NCBI RefSeq assembly: GCF_009753715.1
Contig: NZ_WQMS01000002.1
Span: 62,001 to 126,000, forward strand
Reading direction: 5' to 3'
Source: Sphingomonas horti
Lineage (GTDB): Bacteria > Pseudomonadota > Alphaproteobacteria > Sphingomonadales > Sphingomonadaceae
Length of the DNA stretch: 64,000 nt
The notes beneath the pieces were generated by a model, which worked only from the letters and a program-made list of their open reading frames with translations, made no database searches and was not told the DNA's origin. Shown piece after piece: positions 8,259-18,220 of this stretch. How positions within the stretch are numbered: position 1 is the stretch's first letter; the number at the start of each line of letters is the position of its first letter. Position numbers and translations under genes: made by a program.

Positions 8259-10763
8259 ATGGCCGAGAGATTTAACCCGAAGGCGGCCGACGCGCGCTGG
8301 CAGCGCGTCTGGGCCGAGCAGGGGACGTTCCACGCGTCGGATACGTCACCGAAACCCAAAAGCTACGTCCTCGAGATGTTCCCCTACCCGTCGGGGCGCA
8401 TCCATATGGGGCATGTCCGTAACTATACGATGGGGGACGTGCTCGCCCGTTATCGGCGGATGAAGGGCATGGAAGTGCTCCACCCGATGGGGTGGGACGC
8501 GTTCGGCATGCCGGCCGAGAACGCGGCGATGGAAAAGGGCGTGCATCCGGGGACCTGGACCCGCGCCAATATCGCGACGATGCGCGACCAGCTGAAGTCG
8601 CTGGGGTTCGCGCTCGACTGGAGCCGCGAGCTCGCCACCTGCGAGCCCGATTATTACGGCCAGGAACAGGCGCTGTTCCTCGACCTGTTCGCGGCGGGGC
8701 TGGTCTATCGCAAGGAATCGGCGGTCAATTGGGACCCGGTCGACATGACCGTGCTCGCCAACGAGCAGGTGATCGACGGCCGCGGCTGGCGCTCCGGCGC
8801 GCTGGTGGAGAAGCGCAAGCTCAGCCAGTGGTTCCTGAAGATCACCGACTTCGCCGAGGAGCTGCTCGACGGGCTGAAGCGCCTCGACCAATGGCCGGAA
8901 AAGGTTCGGCTGATGCAGGAAAACTGGATCGGCAAGAGCCAGGGCCTGCAATTCCGGTTCAGGCTGTCCGACGGCGATGAGGTCGAGGTCTTCACCACCC
9001 GCCCCGACACGATCTTCGGATCGAGCTTCGTCGCGGTCGCGGCCGATCATCCGCTCGCGGCGAAAGTCGCAGAGACGAACCCGGCCGCCGCCGCGTTCAT
9101 CGCGGAGTGCCGCGCCGGCGGCACCACCGCGGCGGAACTTGAGACGGCGGAAAAGAGGGGTTTCGACACCGGCTTGACCGCAGCCCACCCGTTCGACCCG
9201 GACTGGCAGCTGCCCGTATTCATCGCGAACTTCGTGCTGATGGATTACGGCACCGGCGGCGTGTTCGGCGTGCCGGCGCACGACCAGCGCGACCTCGACT
9301 TCGCGCGCAAATACGGGCTGACCGTCACCCGCGTCGTGACGGATGGCGAGCACAGCGATCCGGCGTTCGAGGGTGACGAGGCCTATTCCGGCCCCGGCAA
9401 ACTCGTGAACTCGCGCTTTCTTGACGGCATGGAGGTCGAGGCCGCGAAGCGCGCCGTTATCGCCCGCGCCGAAGCCGAAGGCTGGGGCAAGGGCACGACC
9501 GTCTGGCGGCTGCGCGACTGGGGTGTATCGCGCCAGCGCTACTGGGGCACGCCGATCCCGATCATCCATTGCGACGCCTGCGGCGCGGTGCCGGTGCCGA
9601 AGGACCAGCTGCCGGTCGTGCTGCCGGAGGACGTCAGCTTCGACGTGCCGGGCAATCCGCTCGACCGGCACCCCAGCTGGAAGCATGTCGACTGTCCCAG
9701 TTGCGGCGGCAAGGCGCAGCGGGAGACCGACACGCTCGACACCTTTGTCGATTCGAGCTGGTATTTCATCCGCTTCGCCAGCCAGCCGGACGACAAGCCG
9801 TTCGACCGCGCGGTCGCCGACGCATGGCTTCCGGTCGGTCAGTATATCGGCGGGGTCGAGCATGCGATCCTGCACCTGCTCTACGCGCGCTTCTGGACGC
9901 GCGCGCTGAACCGGCTCGGGAAGATCGACGTCAAGGAACCGTTCACCGGCCTGTTCACCCAGGGCATGGTCACGCACGAGACGTACCAGGCGCCAGACGG
10001 GCGCTGGCTCAGCCCCGACGAAGTCGAGACCCGCGGCGGCAAGCTCGTTACCGCGGACGGCGAGCCGGTCACGCTCGGCCGCGTCGAGAAAATGTCCAAG
10101 TCGAAGAAGAACGTCGTCGATCCGGCACCGATTCTCGACAGCTACGGCGCCGACGCGGTGCGCTGGTTCATGCTCTCCGACTCGCCGCCCGAGCGCGACC
10201 TCGCCTGGTCCGAGGCCGGGATCGAGGGTGCGTGGCGCTTCGTGAACCGCGTCTGGCGCCTGGTGCAGAGCGTCGATGCCGCGGAAGGCGCCGATGCCGC
10301 GCTCACCGCGCGCCGCCACAAGACCGTGGCCGGGGTCGCCGCCGACATCGAGTCGCTGTCCTTCAACAAGGCCGTCGCAAAGCTGTACGAATTCGTCGGT
10401 GCGATCGAGAAGGCGCAGCCTTCGGCCGATCGCACCGAAGCGATCCGCACGCTTGTCCGCCTGGTCGCGCCGATGATCCCGCATCTGGCCGAGGAAGCCT
10501 GGGCGGCGCTGGGACAGCAGGGGCTCGTCGCCAATGCGCCCTGGCCGGAGTTCGATGCCAAGGCGCTGGTCGCGGACGAAGTGACGATCGCGGTCCAGAT
10601 CAACGGCAAGCTGCGCGACACGCTCACCGTGGCGCGCGGCGAGCCACGCGAATCCCTGGAAGCGAAGGCACTCGCAGCACCCAATGTGGTCCGCCAGCTG
10701 AACGGCGCGGCGCCCAAAAAGGTGATCGTCGTGCCCGATCGTCTGGTAAACCTGGTCGCATGA
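8259..10763 (+). CDS. leuS: Leucyl-tRNA synthetase
   Basis: 834 residues, normal for bacterial LeuRS. Class I signatures are HMGHVRN near residues 47-53 and KMSKS near residue 612. The CP1 editing domain (about 220-400) has the threonine-rich [10 protein letters not shown] segment, and a zinc-type CDACG...CPSCGG region lies near residues 440-490. The enzyme charges tRNA-Leu and clears mischarged products. Its stop overlaps the lptE start (ATGA), so a translation gene drives an envelope gene and a replication gene in one transcript. Confidence 0.97.
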   Translation: MAERFNPKAADARWQRVWAEQGTFHASDTSPKPKSYVLEMFPYPSGRIHMGHVRNYTMGDVLARYRRMKGMEVLHPMGWDAFGMPAENAAMEKGVHPGTWTRANIATMRDQLKSLGFALDWSRELATCEPDYYGQEQALFLDLFAAGLVYRKESAVNWDPVDMTVLANEQVIDGRGWRSGALVEKRKLSQWFLKITDFAEELLDGLKRLDQWPEKVRLMQENWIGKSQGLQFRFRLSDGDEVEVFTTRPDTIFGSSFVAVAADHPLAAKVAETNPAAAAFIAECRAGGTTAAELETAEKRGFDTGLTAAHPFDPDWQLPVFIANFVLMDYGTGGVFGVPAHDQRDLDFARKYGLTVTRVVTDGEHSDPAFEGDEAYSGPGKLVNSRFLDGMEVEAAKRAVIARAEAEGWGKGTTVWRLRDWGVSRQRYWGTPIPIIHCDACGAVPVPKDQLPVVLPEDVSFDVPGNPLDRHPSWKHVDCPSCGGKAQRETDTLDTFVDSSWYFIRFASQPDDKPFDRAVADAWLPVGQYIGGVEHAILHLLYARFWTRALNRLGKIDVKEPFTGLFTQGMVTHETYQAPDGRWLSPDEVETRGGKLVTADGEPVTLGRVEKMSKSKKNVVDPAPILDSYGADAVRWFMLSDSPPERDLAWSEAGIEGAWRFVNRVWRLVQSVDAAEGADAALTARRHKTVAGVAADIESLSFNKAVAKLYEFVGAIEKAQPSADRTEAIRTLVRLVAPMIPHLAEEAWAALGQQGLVANAPWPEFDAKALVADEVTIAVQINGKLRDTLTVARGEPRESLEAKALAAPNVVRQLNGAAPKKVIVVPDRLVNLVA

Positions 10764-11245
10764 AGCGCCTCACGCCCCTTGCCCTGCTGCTGTTGGCGGC
10801 CTGCGGACTGCAGCCGCTCTATTCGGGCGGGTCGGGCGGGGACGTGGCCCAGGCGCTTGCCGGAGTCGAAGTGGCACCCATTCCTGGCAAGAATGGCTGG
10901 CTGGTCGCGAATGCGCTCAAGGACCGCATCGCCGCCGTTCCGTCTGCAAACCCGCGTTATCGCCTCACGGTGGAGCTCGACGACAAGATCGAAGGCTTCG
11001 GCATCCGCCGCGACGACGCGATCACCCGGGAGCGCCGCACGCTCCGCGCGCGATACCAATTGAAGGATGCCGCCAACGGCACGGTCCTGGTCGACGCGAC
11101 CGCGGGTTCCGACGCCGGCATCGACGTGGTCCAGTCCGAATATGCGACGATCGCCGCCGAGAATACCGCGCTGGAACGGCTGGCGGGCGAAGTCGCCGAC
11201 CAGATCGTCGCGCGCATCGCGCTCTACGCCAAGCGGACGAAGTGA
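10760..11245 (+). CDS. lptE: LPS assembly lipoprotein LptE
   Basis: 161 residues. The lipoprotein signal peptide ends at LLAAC-G, followed by LQPLYSGG, a hallmark of alphaproteobacterial LptE. The rest is compact with [21 protein letters not shown] and a final [17 protein letters not shown] helix. LptE plugs the LptD barrel and helps place lipopolysaccharide in the outer leaflet. Its ATG overlaps the leuS stop and its own stop overlaps holA (GTGA). Confidence 0.88.
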   Translation: MKRLTPLALLLLAACGLQPLYSGGSGGDVAQALAGVEVAPIPGKNGWLVANALKDRIAAVPSANPRYRLTVELDDKIEGFGIRRDDAITRERRTLRARYQLKDAANGTVLVDATAGSDAGIDVVQSEYATIAAENTALERLAGEVADQIVARIALYAKRTK

Positions 11246-12267
11246 AGCTCGACAAAAGGCCGCAGATCGAACGGGCGCTGGACCAGCGCGACCCGGCGGT
11301 GCGCTGCTTCCTGCTTTACGGCCCGGACGAAGCAAGCTCGCGCGCGCTCGCGGACCGGCTCGGCTCGGCCATGGGATCCGATGCGGAGCGGGTCGATCTC
11401 GATGGGGCGACGCTCGCGCGGGACCCGGCGCTGCTGGCCGACGAGGCCGCCTCGACCTCGCTGTTCGGCGGCGCGCGCTGGATCCGGGTCCGCGCCAGCG
11501 GCGACGAAGCGACTGAGGCGGTCGAGGCGCTGCTCTCCGCGCCGCAGGCGGGCAATCCGGTCGCCATCGTCGCAGGTGCGCTGAAGCCGGCATCCAAGCT
11601 TCTGAAGCTCGCGCTCGCCTCCCCCGCCGTGTCGGCGTTTGCGAGCTATCTGCCCGACGTGCGCGAAGCCGGGCCGCTGGTCGCCGGCATGGCCGCGCCG
11701 CTCGGCTTGCGCGTGGCAGCCGACGTGGCGCGCCGCATCTTCGACGCCGCTGCGGGCGACCGTGCCGTCATGGCCCGGGAGCTGGAGAAGATCGCTGCTT
11801 TCCTGGATGCCGGTCCGGACGCGCCGCGCGACGTCGAGGGAGCGACGCTCGACGCGATCGGCGCCGGCGAAGGCGAGAGCAGCGCGGCGGCATTGATCGA
11901 TGCCGTGCTGACCGGCAACCTGCGCGGCACGGTGGACGAGCTCAGGCAGCTCGCGGAATCGGGCGAAGATGGCGTTCCGCTGGTTCGTGCGATGCACCGC
12001 CGCCTGCTGCAGCTCGCAGCGCTGCGCGGCGAAGCCGACCGGTCCGGCATCGAGTCGGCGATAGCCGGCGCCGGCAAATCTCTGTTCTGGAAAGAAAAGC
12101 CGATCGTCGAGGCGGAGCTTCGCCGCTGGAGCAGCGCCGATCTCGCGATGCTGGTCGAGCGCATCACCGCCGCCCAGGCGCAGCTGCTGGAAAGCGGCTC
12201 CGCCGGCACGATGGGCCCGTCGCAGGAGCTGCTGACGATCGCGCGCGCGGCGACCCGCGCCCGCTAG
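11242..12267 (+). CDS. holA: DNA polymerase III delta subunit
   Basis: 341 residues. N-terminal AAA-like fold with CFLLYGPDEASSRALADRL, then SLFGGARWIRVR, and the helical domains with SAFASYLPDV and DRAVMARELEKIAAFL. HolA opens the sliding clamp within the clamp loader. The GTG start overlaps the lptE stop. The gene ends two bases before the convergent end of mutS, leaving no room for a terminator. Confidence 0.93.
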   Translation: MKLDKRPQIERALDQRDPAVRCFLLYGPDEASSRALADRLGSAMGSDAERVDLDGATLARDPALLADEAASTSLFGGARWIRVRASGDEATEAVEALLSAPQAGNPVAIVAGALKPASKLLKLALASPAVSAFASYLPDVREAGPLVAGMAAPLGLRVAADVARRIFDAAAGDRAVMARELEKIAAFLDAGPDAPRDVEGATLDAIGAGEGESSAAALIDAVLTGNLRGTVDELRQLAESGEDGVPLVRAMHRRLLQLAALRGEADRSGIESAIAGAGKSLFWKEKPIVEAELRRWSSADLAMLVERITAAQAQLLESGSAGTMGPSQELLTIARAATRAR

Positions 12268-12268
12268 C

Positions 12269-14851
12269 TCACTCCCGCGCGAGAGCCTTCAGCCGGTAGA
12301 GGACCTCCAGCGCGTCGCGGGGCGTCAGCGCGTCCACATCGAGCGACTCGACCTCGGCGCGGATCGCGTCGCACTCGGCTTCCGCGGTCTCGGCCGTCGC
12401 CGCGAACAGCGGCAGGTCGTCCAGCCCCGCGGCGATCCCGCCGGTCTTCTCGCGGCCTGTTTCGAGCTTCTTCAGCACGTCGCGCGCGCGGGCAAGCACC
12501 AGCGGCGGCAGCCCGGCAAGCTTGGCGACCGCAAGGCCGTAGCTGCGGTCGGCCGCGCCTTCGGCCACTTCGTGCAGCAGCACCAGGTCGCCTTTCCACT
12601 CGCGCGCGCGGACATGGTGCAGCGAAAGCGCATCGAGCGTGCCGGCGAGCCGCGTCAGCTCGTGATAATGGGTCGCGAACAGGCAGCGGCAGCGGTTCAG
12701 GTCGTGAACGGCTTCGACCACCGCCCAGGCGATGGCGAGCCCGTCATAGGTCGACGTGCCCCGGCCCACTTCGTCCAGGATCACGAAGCTGTGCGGCGTC
12801 GCCTGCGCCAGGATCGCCGCCGTCTCGACCATCTCGACCATGAAGGTCGAGCGGCCGCGCGCGAGATTGTCCGACGCGCCCACCCGGCTGAACAGCCGGT
12901 CGACCAGCCCGAGCGTCGCGCTCGCGGCCGGCACATAGCTGCCCGCCTGGGCGAGCACCGCAATCAGCGCATTCTGCCGCAGGAACGTGGACTTGCCACC
13001 CATATTGGGGCCGGTGACGAGCCACAGGCGCGAGTCTTCCGAAAGGCGGCAATCGTTCGCGACGAAGCGTGCGCCGGCCTTGGCGACCGCCGCTTCCACC
13101 ACGGGATGGCGGCCGGCTTCGATCTCCAGGCAGGGATGCTCGACCAGGACCGGCCGGCACCAGCCGCCCTCGACCGCGCGCTCGGCCAGGCCCGCCGCTG
13201 CGTCCAGCCGGGCGATTGCGTCGGCGGCGGCAGCGATCTTGTCGCGGCGGGCAAGCGCCTGCTCGGTCAAATCCTCCAGATGCGCGGCTTCCGCGGCGAG
13301 CGCGTGCGCGCCGGCCTGCGTCACGCGGAGCGCCTGCTCGTGCAGTTCCGGCGCGCTGAAGCGAACGACGCCGGCAAGCGTCTGGCGGTGGGTGAAGCCC
13401 GAATCCGGCGCCATCAATTTGTCCGCCGCCCGCGACGGCACCTCGACATGATAGCCGAGCACGCCGTTGTGGCGGATTTTCAGCGCGGCGATGCCGGTCT
13501 GCTCGCGGTAGCGCGCCTCCAGCGCCGCGATCGCACGCCGGCCTTCTCCGCCGAGCCCGCGCAGCTCGTCCAGCGCCGCGTCATAACCCTCGGCGATATA
13601 TCCGCCCTGCGCCGCATCGAGAGGCGGGCTGGGCACCAGCGCGCGGCTCAACAGGTCTGTGAAGGCGGCATGACCCTCGAGAGCGGGCAGGAGCGCGTCG
13701 AGGAGCGCCGGCGGCTGGTCGATCCGGGCGAGGCGGTCGCGCAGCTGCCGCGCCTCGATCAGCCCGTCGCGCAGCTGGGCCAGGTCACGCGGACCGCCGC
13801 GGCGTGCGACCAGGCGCCCGAGCGCCCGGCCGATATCCGGCATCGCCCGGAGCGTCGCGCGAGTCGCGTGGCGGAGCGCGTCGTCATGGAACAGCGACAC
13901 CAGATCGAGCCGCGCCTGGATGCGGCCGCGATCGGTGAGCGGCGCGCCCAGGTCCGCGCCGAGCAAGCGCGCGCCGGCGCCGGTAACGGTGCGGTCGATG
14001 CAGTCGAGCAGGCTGCCGCCGCGCCCGCCGCCTTGCGCCTGGGTCAGCTCCAGGCTTTCGCGCGTGGCGGCATCGATCAGCATGTGCTCCGATGCCAGGC
14101 GGCGGCGCGGGCGCTGCAGGAAAGGCAGAGCGCCCTTGCCGACATGCTCCAGATAGGCGACCAGCCCGCCCGCGGCCGCCACGCCAGGCCGGCCGAACTG
14201 TCCGAGTCCGTCGAGAGTCGCGACCCCGAACAGCGCGCACAGCCGCCGCTCGCCGCCGATGCTGTCGAAGCTGCCACGCGGCCGCTCGATCGCGTTTCCG
14301 CCCGTTCCTTCCGGCGCGATCACTTCGGCGGCGGCATAATGGGCCAGTTCCGTATCCAGCAGGTCGGGCGCGACCTCGGCGATCTCGAACGCACCGGTCG
14401 AGATGTCCGCGGCCGCAAGCCCCACCACGCCCCCGACCTCGACCATCGCGACCAGCCAGTTGGAGCGGCGCGCATCGAGCAGCGTCTCTTCGGTCAGGGT
14501 ACCGGCGGTGACGAACCGGACGATGGCGCGGTCGACCAGCGCCTTGGAGCCGCGCGCCTTGGCGGCGGCGGGCGACTCGGTCTGCTCGGCGATCGCGACG
14601 CGGAAGCCGGCCTTGATCAGCCGGGCGAGATAGCTCTCGGCCGAATGGACCGGCACGCCGCACATCGGGATCGGCGCCCCGTCATGCTCGCCGCGCGCGG
14701 TCAGCGCGATGTCGAGCGCCGCGGCGGCGGCCTTGGCATCGTCGAAGAACAGCTCGAAGAAATCCCCCATCCGATAAAAAAGCAGGCAGTCGCCGGCTTC
14801 CGCCTTGAGGCGCAGATATTGCGCCATCATCGGCGTTGGGGCGCTGTTCAT
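12269..14851 (-). CDS. mutS: DNA mismatch repair protein MutS
   Basis: 860 residues. Mismatch-reading motif DFFELFFDDA lies near residue 28, the Walker A loop GPNMGGKSTFLRQ near residue 610 and Walker B VILDEVGRGTSTYDG near residue 690. The dimer-forming C-terminus is complete. MutS finds mismatches and starts MutL-dependent repair. ATG at 14851 (MNSAPTPMM) is chosen because the family begins just before the PMMAQYL segment; a TTG 36 bases upstream is less likely. It runs divergently from the polyketide cluster, with 84 bases between them. Confidence 0.97.
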   Translation of the reverse strand: MNSAPTPMMAQYLRLKAEAGDCLLFYRMGDFFELFFDDAKAAAAALDIALTARGEHDGAPIPMCGVPVHSAESYLARLIKAGFRVAIAEQTESPAAAKARGSKALVDRAIVRFVTAGTLTEETLLDARRSNWLVAMVEVGGVVGLAAADISTGAFEIAEVAPDLLDTELAHYAAAEVIAPEGTGGNAIERPRGSFDSIGGERRLCALFGVATLDGLGQFGRPGVAAAGGLVAYLEHVGKGALPFLQRPRRRLASEHMLIDAATRESLELTQAQGGGRGGSLLDCIDRTVTGAGARLLGADLGAPLTDRGRIQARLDLVSLFHDDALRHATRATLRAMPDIGRALGRLVARRGGPRDLAQLRDGLIEARQLRDRLARIDQPPALLDALLPALEGHAAFTDLLSRALVPSPPLDAAQGGYIAEGYDAALDELRGLGGEGRRAIAALEARYREQTGIAALKIRHNGVLGYHVEVPSRAADKLMAPDSGFTHRQTLAGVVRFSAPELHEQALRVTQAGAHALAAEAAHLEDLTEQALARRDKIAAAADAIARLDAAAGLAERAVEGGWCRPVLVEHPCLEIEAGRHPVVEAAVAKAGARFVANDCRLSEDSRLWLVTGPNMGGKSTFLRQNALIAVLAQAGSYVPAASATLGLVDRLFSRVGASDNLARGRSTFMVEMVETAAILAQATPHSFVILDEVGRGTSTYDGLAIAWAVVEAVHDLNRCRCLFATHYHELTRLAGTLDALSLHHVRAREWKGDLVLLHEVAEGAADRSYGLAVAKLAGLPPLVLARARDVLKKLETGREKTGGIAAGLDDLPLFAATAETAEAECDAIRAEVESLDVDALTPRDALEVLYRLKALARE

Positions 14852-14935
14852 GTTCGTCCGATTAGCGTTGGGGGCCCGGCTTTCCAACGGGTGCGTTATC
14901 GGTCAGAGTCGGCAATCCACAGAAAGAAGAACCGG

Positions 14936-15982
14936 GTGGCCCAGGCGTTCATCAATGCGATCGGGACAGCCGTGCCCGATCACGACATCCACCAGGCCTT
15001 TATCGGCTGGGCGCTCGACAAGATTCCGGACCCGCGCCAGCGCAGGCTGTTCGAGCGGATGGTCGGGCGCAGCGGCATCGAACATCGCTGGTCGGTGCTG
15101 CCCCGGGCCGACAATGGCGGGACGCCGATCGAAGCGGGCGGCTTCTACCACGGCGACACCTTGCCCAGCACCGCGCCGCGCATGCGTCTTTACGGCGATG
15201 TCGCGCCGGCGCTGGCGCTGCGCGCGATCGACGGCCTCGAATTCGAACCCGACGCGATCACTCATATCGTCGTCGCGAGCTGCACCGGCTTCGTGGCGCC
15301 CGGCGTCGACCAGATCGTCGCGCGGCGGCTGGGGCTCAGCCCGTCGGTCGAGCGGCTGCTGGTCGGCTATATGGGCTGCTACGCGGCCGTCGTCGCGCTC
15401 AGGAGCGCGCGCCACATCGTGCGGTCGGACCCGAGCGCCAGGGTGCTGGTGGTGACGGTCGAGATCTGCTCGCTGCACCTGCACGAGATGCACGAAGTCG
15501 AGGCGTTGCTGGCCGGTCTTCAGTTCGGCGACGGCGCAGCGGCCGCATTGGTGACCGCCGAGCCGGACGGGATCGAGATCGACACGCCGTTCGCGACCAC
15601 GCTGCCCGAATCGGACACACTGATCCGCTGGGACATCACCGACGAAGGCTTTGCGATGCACTTGTCGGGCGAAGTGCCCGGCCGAATCGGCGCCGCGCTG
15701 GCCGAGCCGGAGCTGCGCGAAGCGATCGTCAACGGCGGCGTCGACCAATGGGCGGTGCATGCCGGCGGCCGCTCGATTCTCGACGCGGTCGAGAACTCAC
15801 TGCAGCTGCCGCCCGATTCGCTTGCCGATTCGCGCGCCGTGCTCCGCGACTTCGGCAATATGTCGTCCTCCACGCTGATGTTCGTGCTCGCACGGCTGTT
15901 CGGCCGTCCGGTCGAACGGGGCGTCGCGATCGCCTTCGGCCCGGGCCTCGCCGCCGAAGGCTTCCGGTTCCGGAGCGCATGA
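14936..15982 (+). CDS. Type III polyketide synthase (chalcone/stilbene synthase family)
   Basis: 348 residues. The catalytic triad is complete: cysteine 116 in VASCTGF, histidine 275 in WAVHAGGRS and asparagine 308 in DFGNMSSS; the 33-residue His-Asn spacing matches plant chalcone synthase. These homodimeric enzymes extend an acyl-CoA starter with malonyl-CoA and cyclise it to resorcinols, pyrones or phloroglucinols. The GTG start at 14936 has AAGAAG upstream. Methyltransferase and flavoprotein genes follow with overlaps, so this is a small biosynthetic cluster. The starter unit and ring type cannot be told from sequence. Confidence 0.92.
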   Translation: MAQAFINAIGTAVPDHDIHQAFIGWALDKIPDPRQRRLFERMVGRSGIEHRWSVLPRADNGGTPIEAGGFYHGDTLPSTAPRMRLYGDVAPALALRAIDGLEFEPDAITHIVVASCTGFVAPGVDQIVARRLGLSPSVERLLVGYMGCYAAVVALRSARHIVRSDPSARVLVVTVEICSLHLHEMHEVEALLAGLQFGDGAAAALVTAEPDGIEIDTPFATTLPESDTLIRWDITDEGFAMHLSGEVPGRIGAALAEPELREAIVNGGVDQWAVHAGGRSILDAVENSLQLPPDSLADSRAVLRDFGNMSSSTLMFVLARLFGRPVERGVAIAFGPGLAAEGFRFRSA

Positions 15983-16662
15983 GCCTCGCCGTCCGCGCCC
16001 TGGCCGAGGAGCAGATGGATGCGGAGGACCTGTCCGCCGGCGAATATGCGGCGATCATCGGCGACCTCGCCAGGGCCAATCGGTGGACGATGGCGGCGCG
16101 ACCGACGCTTTCCTTCATCGCGCGCGCGGCGAAGGACCGGCCGTTCCGGCTGCTCGACGTCGGCTTCGGGCACGGCGACATGCTGCGCAGGATCGCCGGG
16201 TGGGCGGAACGGCGCGGGCAAACCTGCGAGCTGGTCGGCGTGGATCTCAACCCCCGAAGCGAACCGGCCGCGCGCGCCGCGACGCCACCGCACATGCCGA
16301 TCCGCTACCGGACTGGGGATTATGTCGAGCTCGCCGGCGAGCCGTGGGATCTGATCGTCTCCAGCCTCGTCGCGCATCACATGACTCACGACCAGCTGAT
16401 CGCCTTCCTCCGCTTCATGGACGCGACGGCGCGGATGGGCTGGCTGGTCAACGACCTGCACCGGCACGCCCTGCCGCATGTCGGCTTCCCGATCCTCGCT
16501 CGAGCGATGCGCTGGCACCGGATCGTGCGCGAGGACGGCACTCTCTCGATCGCGCGCTCCTACCGCCCCGCGGAATGGCCGCCGATCCTCGACGAGGCCG
16601 GCGTGGCGGCGCGTATCTACCGCGCATTTCCGTTCCGGCTGTGCGTCGAGAAAATACGATAA
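15979..16662 (+). CDS. SAM-dependent methyltransferase of the polyketide cluster
   Basis: 227 residues, class I methyltransferase fold: motif I LLDVGFGHGDML near residues 57-68, an acidic ribose-binding end GVDLNPRSE, then DLIVSSLVAHHM. The C-terminal half has HALPHVGFPILARAM, seen in methyltransferases paired with polyketide or phenolic substrates. It most likely methylates the product of the upstream type III PKS, an inference from the ATGA overlap with it. The end overlaps the next gene by 22 bases. Confidence 0.85.
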   Translation: MSLAVRALAEEQMDAEDLSAGEYAAIIGDLARANRWTMAARPTLSFIARAAKDRPFRLLDVGFGHGDMLRRIAGWAERRGQTCELVGVDLNPRSEPAARAATPPHMPIRYRTGDYVELAGEPWDLIVSSLVAHHMTHDQLIAFLRFMDATARMGWLVNDLHRHALPHVGFPILARAMRWHRIVREDGTLSIARSYRPAEWPPILDEAGVAARIYRAFPFRLCVEKIR

Positions 16663-17714
16663 TCCTGGGCGGCGGGCCGGCGGGCTCGGCCGCCGCCATC
16701 ACGCTCGCCCGGGGCGGCAGACGCCCACTGGTGCTGGAACGTCAGCGCGAAACCGGCGACGCACTCTGCGGCGGATTCCTCAGCTGGCACAGCCTGGTGT
16801 TGATAGAGCGGCTCGGCCTGCCAAAGTTGCGCGGCGCGACTGTCGACCATGTCCGGCTGTTCGGGCCGACCGGCTCGGCCAGCGCACGTCTGCCCAGACC
16901 GGCGCTGGCCTTGTCGCGGCGGCAGCTCGATTCGGCGCTGCTGACTCATGCCGAGGCGCTCGGCGCGCGGGTCGAATGCGGCGTGACGGCGCGCGAGATC
17001 GACGGGCGCACGATCCGCGCCGATGGCGACACCTTCACCCCCGAGCGGCTACTGCTCGCGACCGGCAAGCACGACGTCCGCGGCATCGCGCGACCCAAAC
17101 CCACGGGCGATCCGGCGCTAGGCCTTCGCGTGCGGCTCGGGCCGGCACCCGCGCTTGCGCGGCTGGTCGAGGGCGCGATCGAGCTTCACCTGTTCGATCG
17201 CGGCTATGCCGGTCTCGTGCTCCAGGAAGACGGCAGCGCCAATCTCTGCCTCGCCGTCCGCAAATCGCGGCTGAGCGAGGAAGGTGATCCGCGTGCCCTG
17301 CTCGACGCGATCGGCCGCGAAGTCCCGGTGCTCGGCGAACGCCTGGCCTGGCTGGCGAACGAGGCGCCGATCGATGCGATCGCGGCCGTCCCTTATGGCT
17401 GGCGCGCGACGGACACGGCGCCCGGCATCTATCGCCTCGGCGACCAGGCTGGCGTCATGCCGTCGCTGGCCGGCGAAGGCATGGGAATCGCCTTGGCCAG
17501 CGGCATGCTCGCCGGCCACGCGCTGCTGCGCGGAGCAGGCGCCGAGGCTTTCCAGCACGATCTCGCGCGCCGGACCGGCCGCCCGATCCTGGTTGCCAGC
17601 GCGATCCTCGCCGCCGCCGAGCGCCCCGCCACCGCGTCCCTCCTCGTTGCGACGATGCGCTTCGCGCCGGGCCTTGCGACCCTGCTCGCCCGCGCGACGC
17701 GTGTCGGCCATTGA
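16641..17714 (+). CDS. FAD-dependent oxidoreductase (UbiH/geranylgeranyl reductase-like)
   Basis: 357 residues. The FAD dinucleotide loop [19 protein letters not shown] is at the N-terminus, and the second FAD motif [17 protein letters not shown] lies near residue 260. This is the group of single-component flavin monooxygenases and prenyl reductases. With a type III PKS and a methyltransferase in front it probably hydroxylates or oxidises the phenolic product toward a quinone, as flavoproteins do in known alkylresorcinol operons. The GTG start gives the FAD loop at residue 7 and overlaps the methyltransferase by 22 bases. Confidence 0.85.
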   Translation: MRRENTIILGGGPAGSAAAITLARGGRRPLVLERQRETGDALCGGFLSWHSLVLIERLGLPKLRGATVDHVRLFGPTGSASARLPRPALALSRRQLDSALLTHAEALGARVECGVTAREIDGRTIRADGDTFTPERLLLATGKHDVRGIARPKPTGDPALGLRVRLGPAPALARLVEGAIELHLFDRGYAGLVLQEDGSANLCLAVRKSRLSEEGDPRALLDAIGREVPVLGERLAWLANEAPIDAIAAVPYGWRATDTAPGIYRLGDQAGVMPSLAGEGMGIALASGMLAGHALLRGAGAEAFQHDLARRTGRPILVASAILAAAERPATASLLVATMRFAPGLATLLARATRVGH

Positions 17715-17746
17715 AGCGATCCGGCGACTGTCCCACATTGCCCGCC

Positions 17747-18145
17747 ATGGACAAGCTCGACCTTCCCGAATCGGAGTGGCGCAGGCGGCTGACGCCGGAG
17801 CAGTATCATGTGCTTCGCGAGGCCGGCACCGAGCGCGCCTTTGCCGGCGCCCTGTACGACAACAAGGCGGAAGGCACGTATCGCTGCGCCGGCTGCGGCG
17901 CCGACCTGTTCGAGAGCGACACCAAATATGATTCGGGATCGGGCTGGCCGAGCTTCACCCATCCGTTCGCGCCCGAGGCGGTGACCGAGCATCACGATAT
18001 CAGCCACGGCATGCGCCGCATCGAAGTGCGCTGCGCCCGCTGTGACGGCCATCTGGGCCATGTCTTTCCCGATGGCCCGGGGCCGGAGGGACTGCGCTAT
18101 TGCATCAACAGCGTGTCGCTCGATTTCGAGCCGGCGAAGCGCTGA
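17747..18145 (+). CDS. msrB: Peptide-methionine (R)-S-oxide reductase
   Basis: 132 residues. SelR domain with two zinc pairs (CAGC and CARC), the GSGWPSF substrate loop and the catalytic cysteine in RYCINSVSL. It reduces methionine R-sulfoxide in oxidised proteins. ATG at 17747 fits the usual start; a TTG at 17711 in the same frame overlaps the preceding stop as TTGA and would add 12 residues. No signal peptide, so cytoplasmic. Probably not part of polyketide synthesis despite its position. Confidence 0.95.
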   Translation: MDKLDLPESEWRRRLTPEQYHVLREAGTERAFAGALYDNKAEGTYRCAGCGADLFESDTKYDSGSGWPSFTHPFAPEAVTEHHDISHGMRRIEVRCARCDGHLGHVFPDGPGPEGLRYCINSVSLDFEPAKR

Positions 18146-18220
18146 CCCGCCGGCCAGGGGACGTATAAGCTGTTCATCCTTGTGACAGGCTGGCTTAGCC
18201 AGTAAACCCGGCGCACCCCG

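Noticed and set aside
8346-10484. A 712-codon open frame opposite leuS
   Set aside because: Shadow of leuS third-position G+C; no start signal, no recognisable motif.
12572-14900. A very long open frame on the plus strand opposite mutS
   Set aside because: It mirrors the codon periodicity of mutS, has no domain pattern and is rich in Arg, Gly and Ala, as antisense frames in GC-rich DNA are. Only its 3' end, from 14936, is a real gene (the type III PKS).
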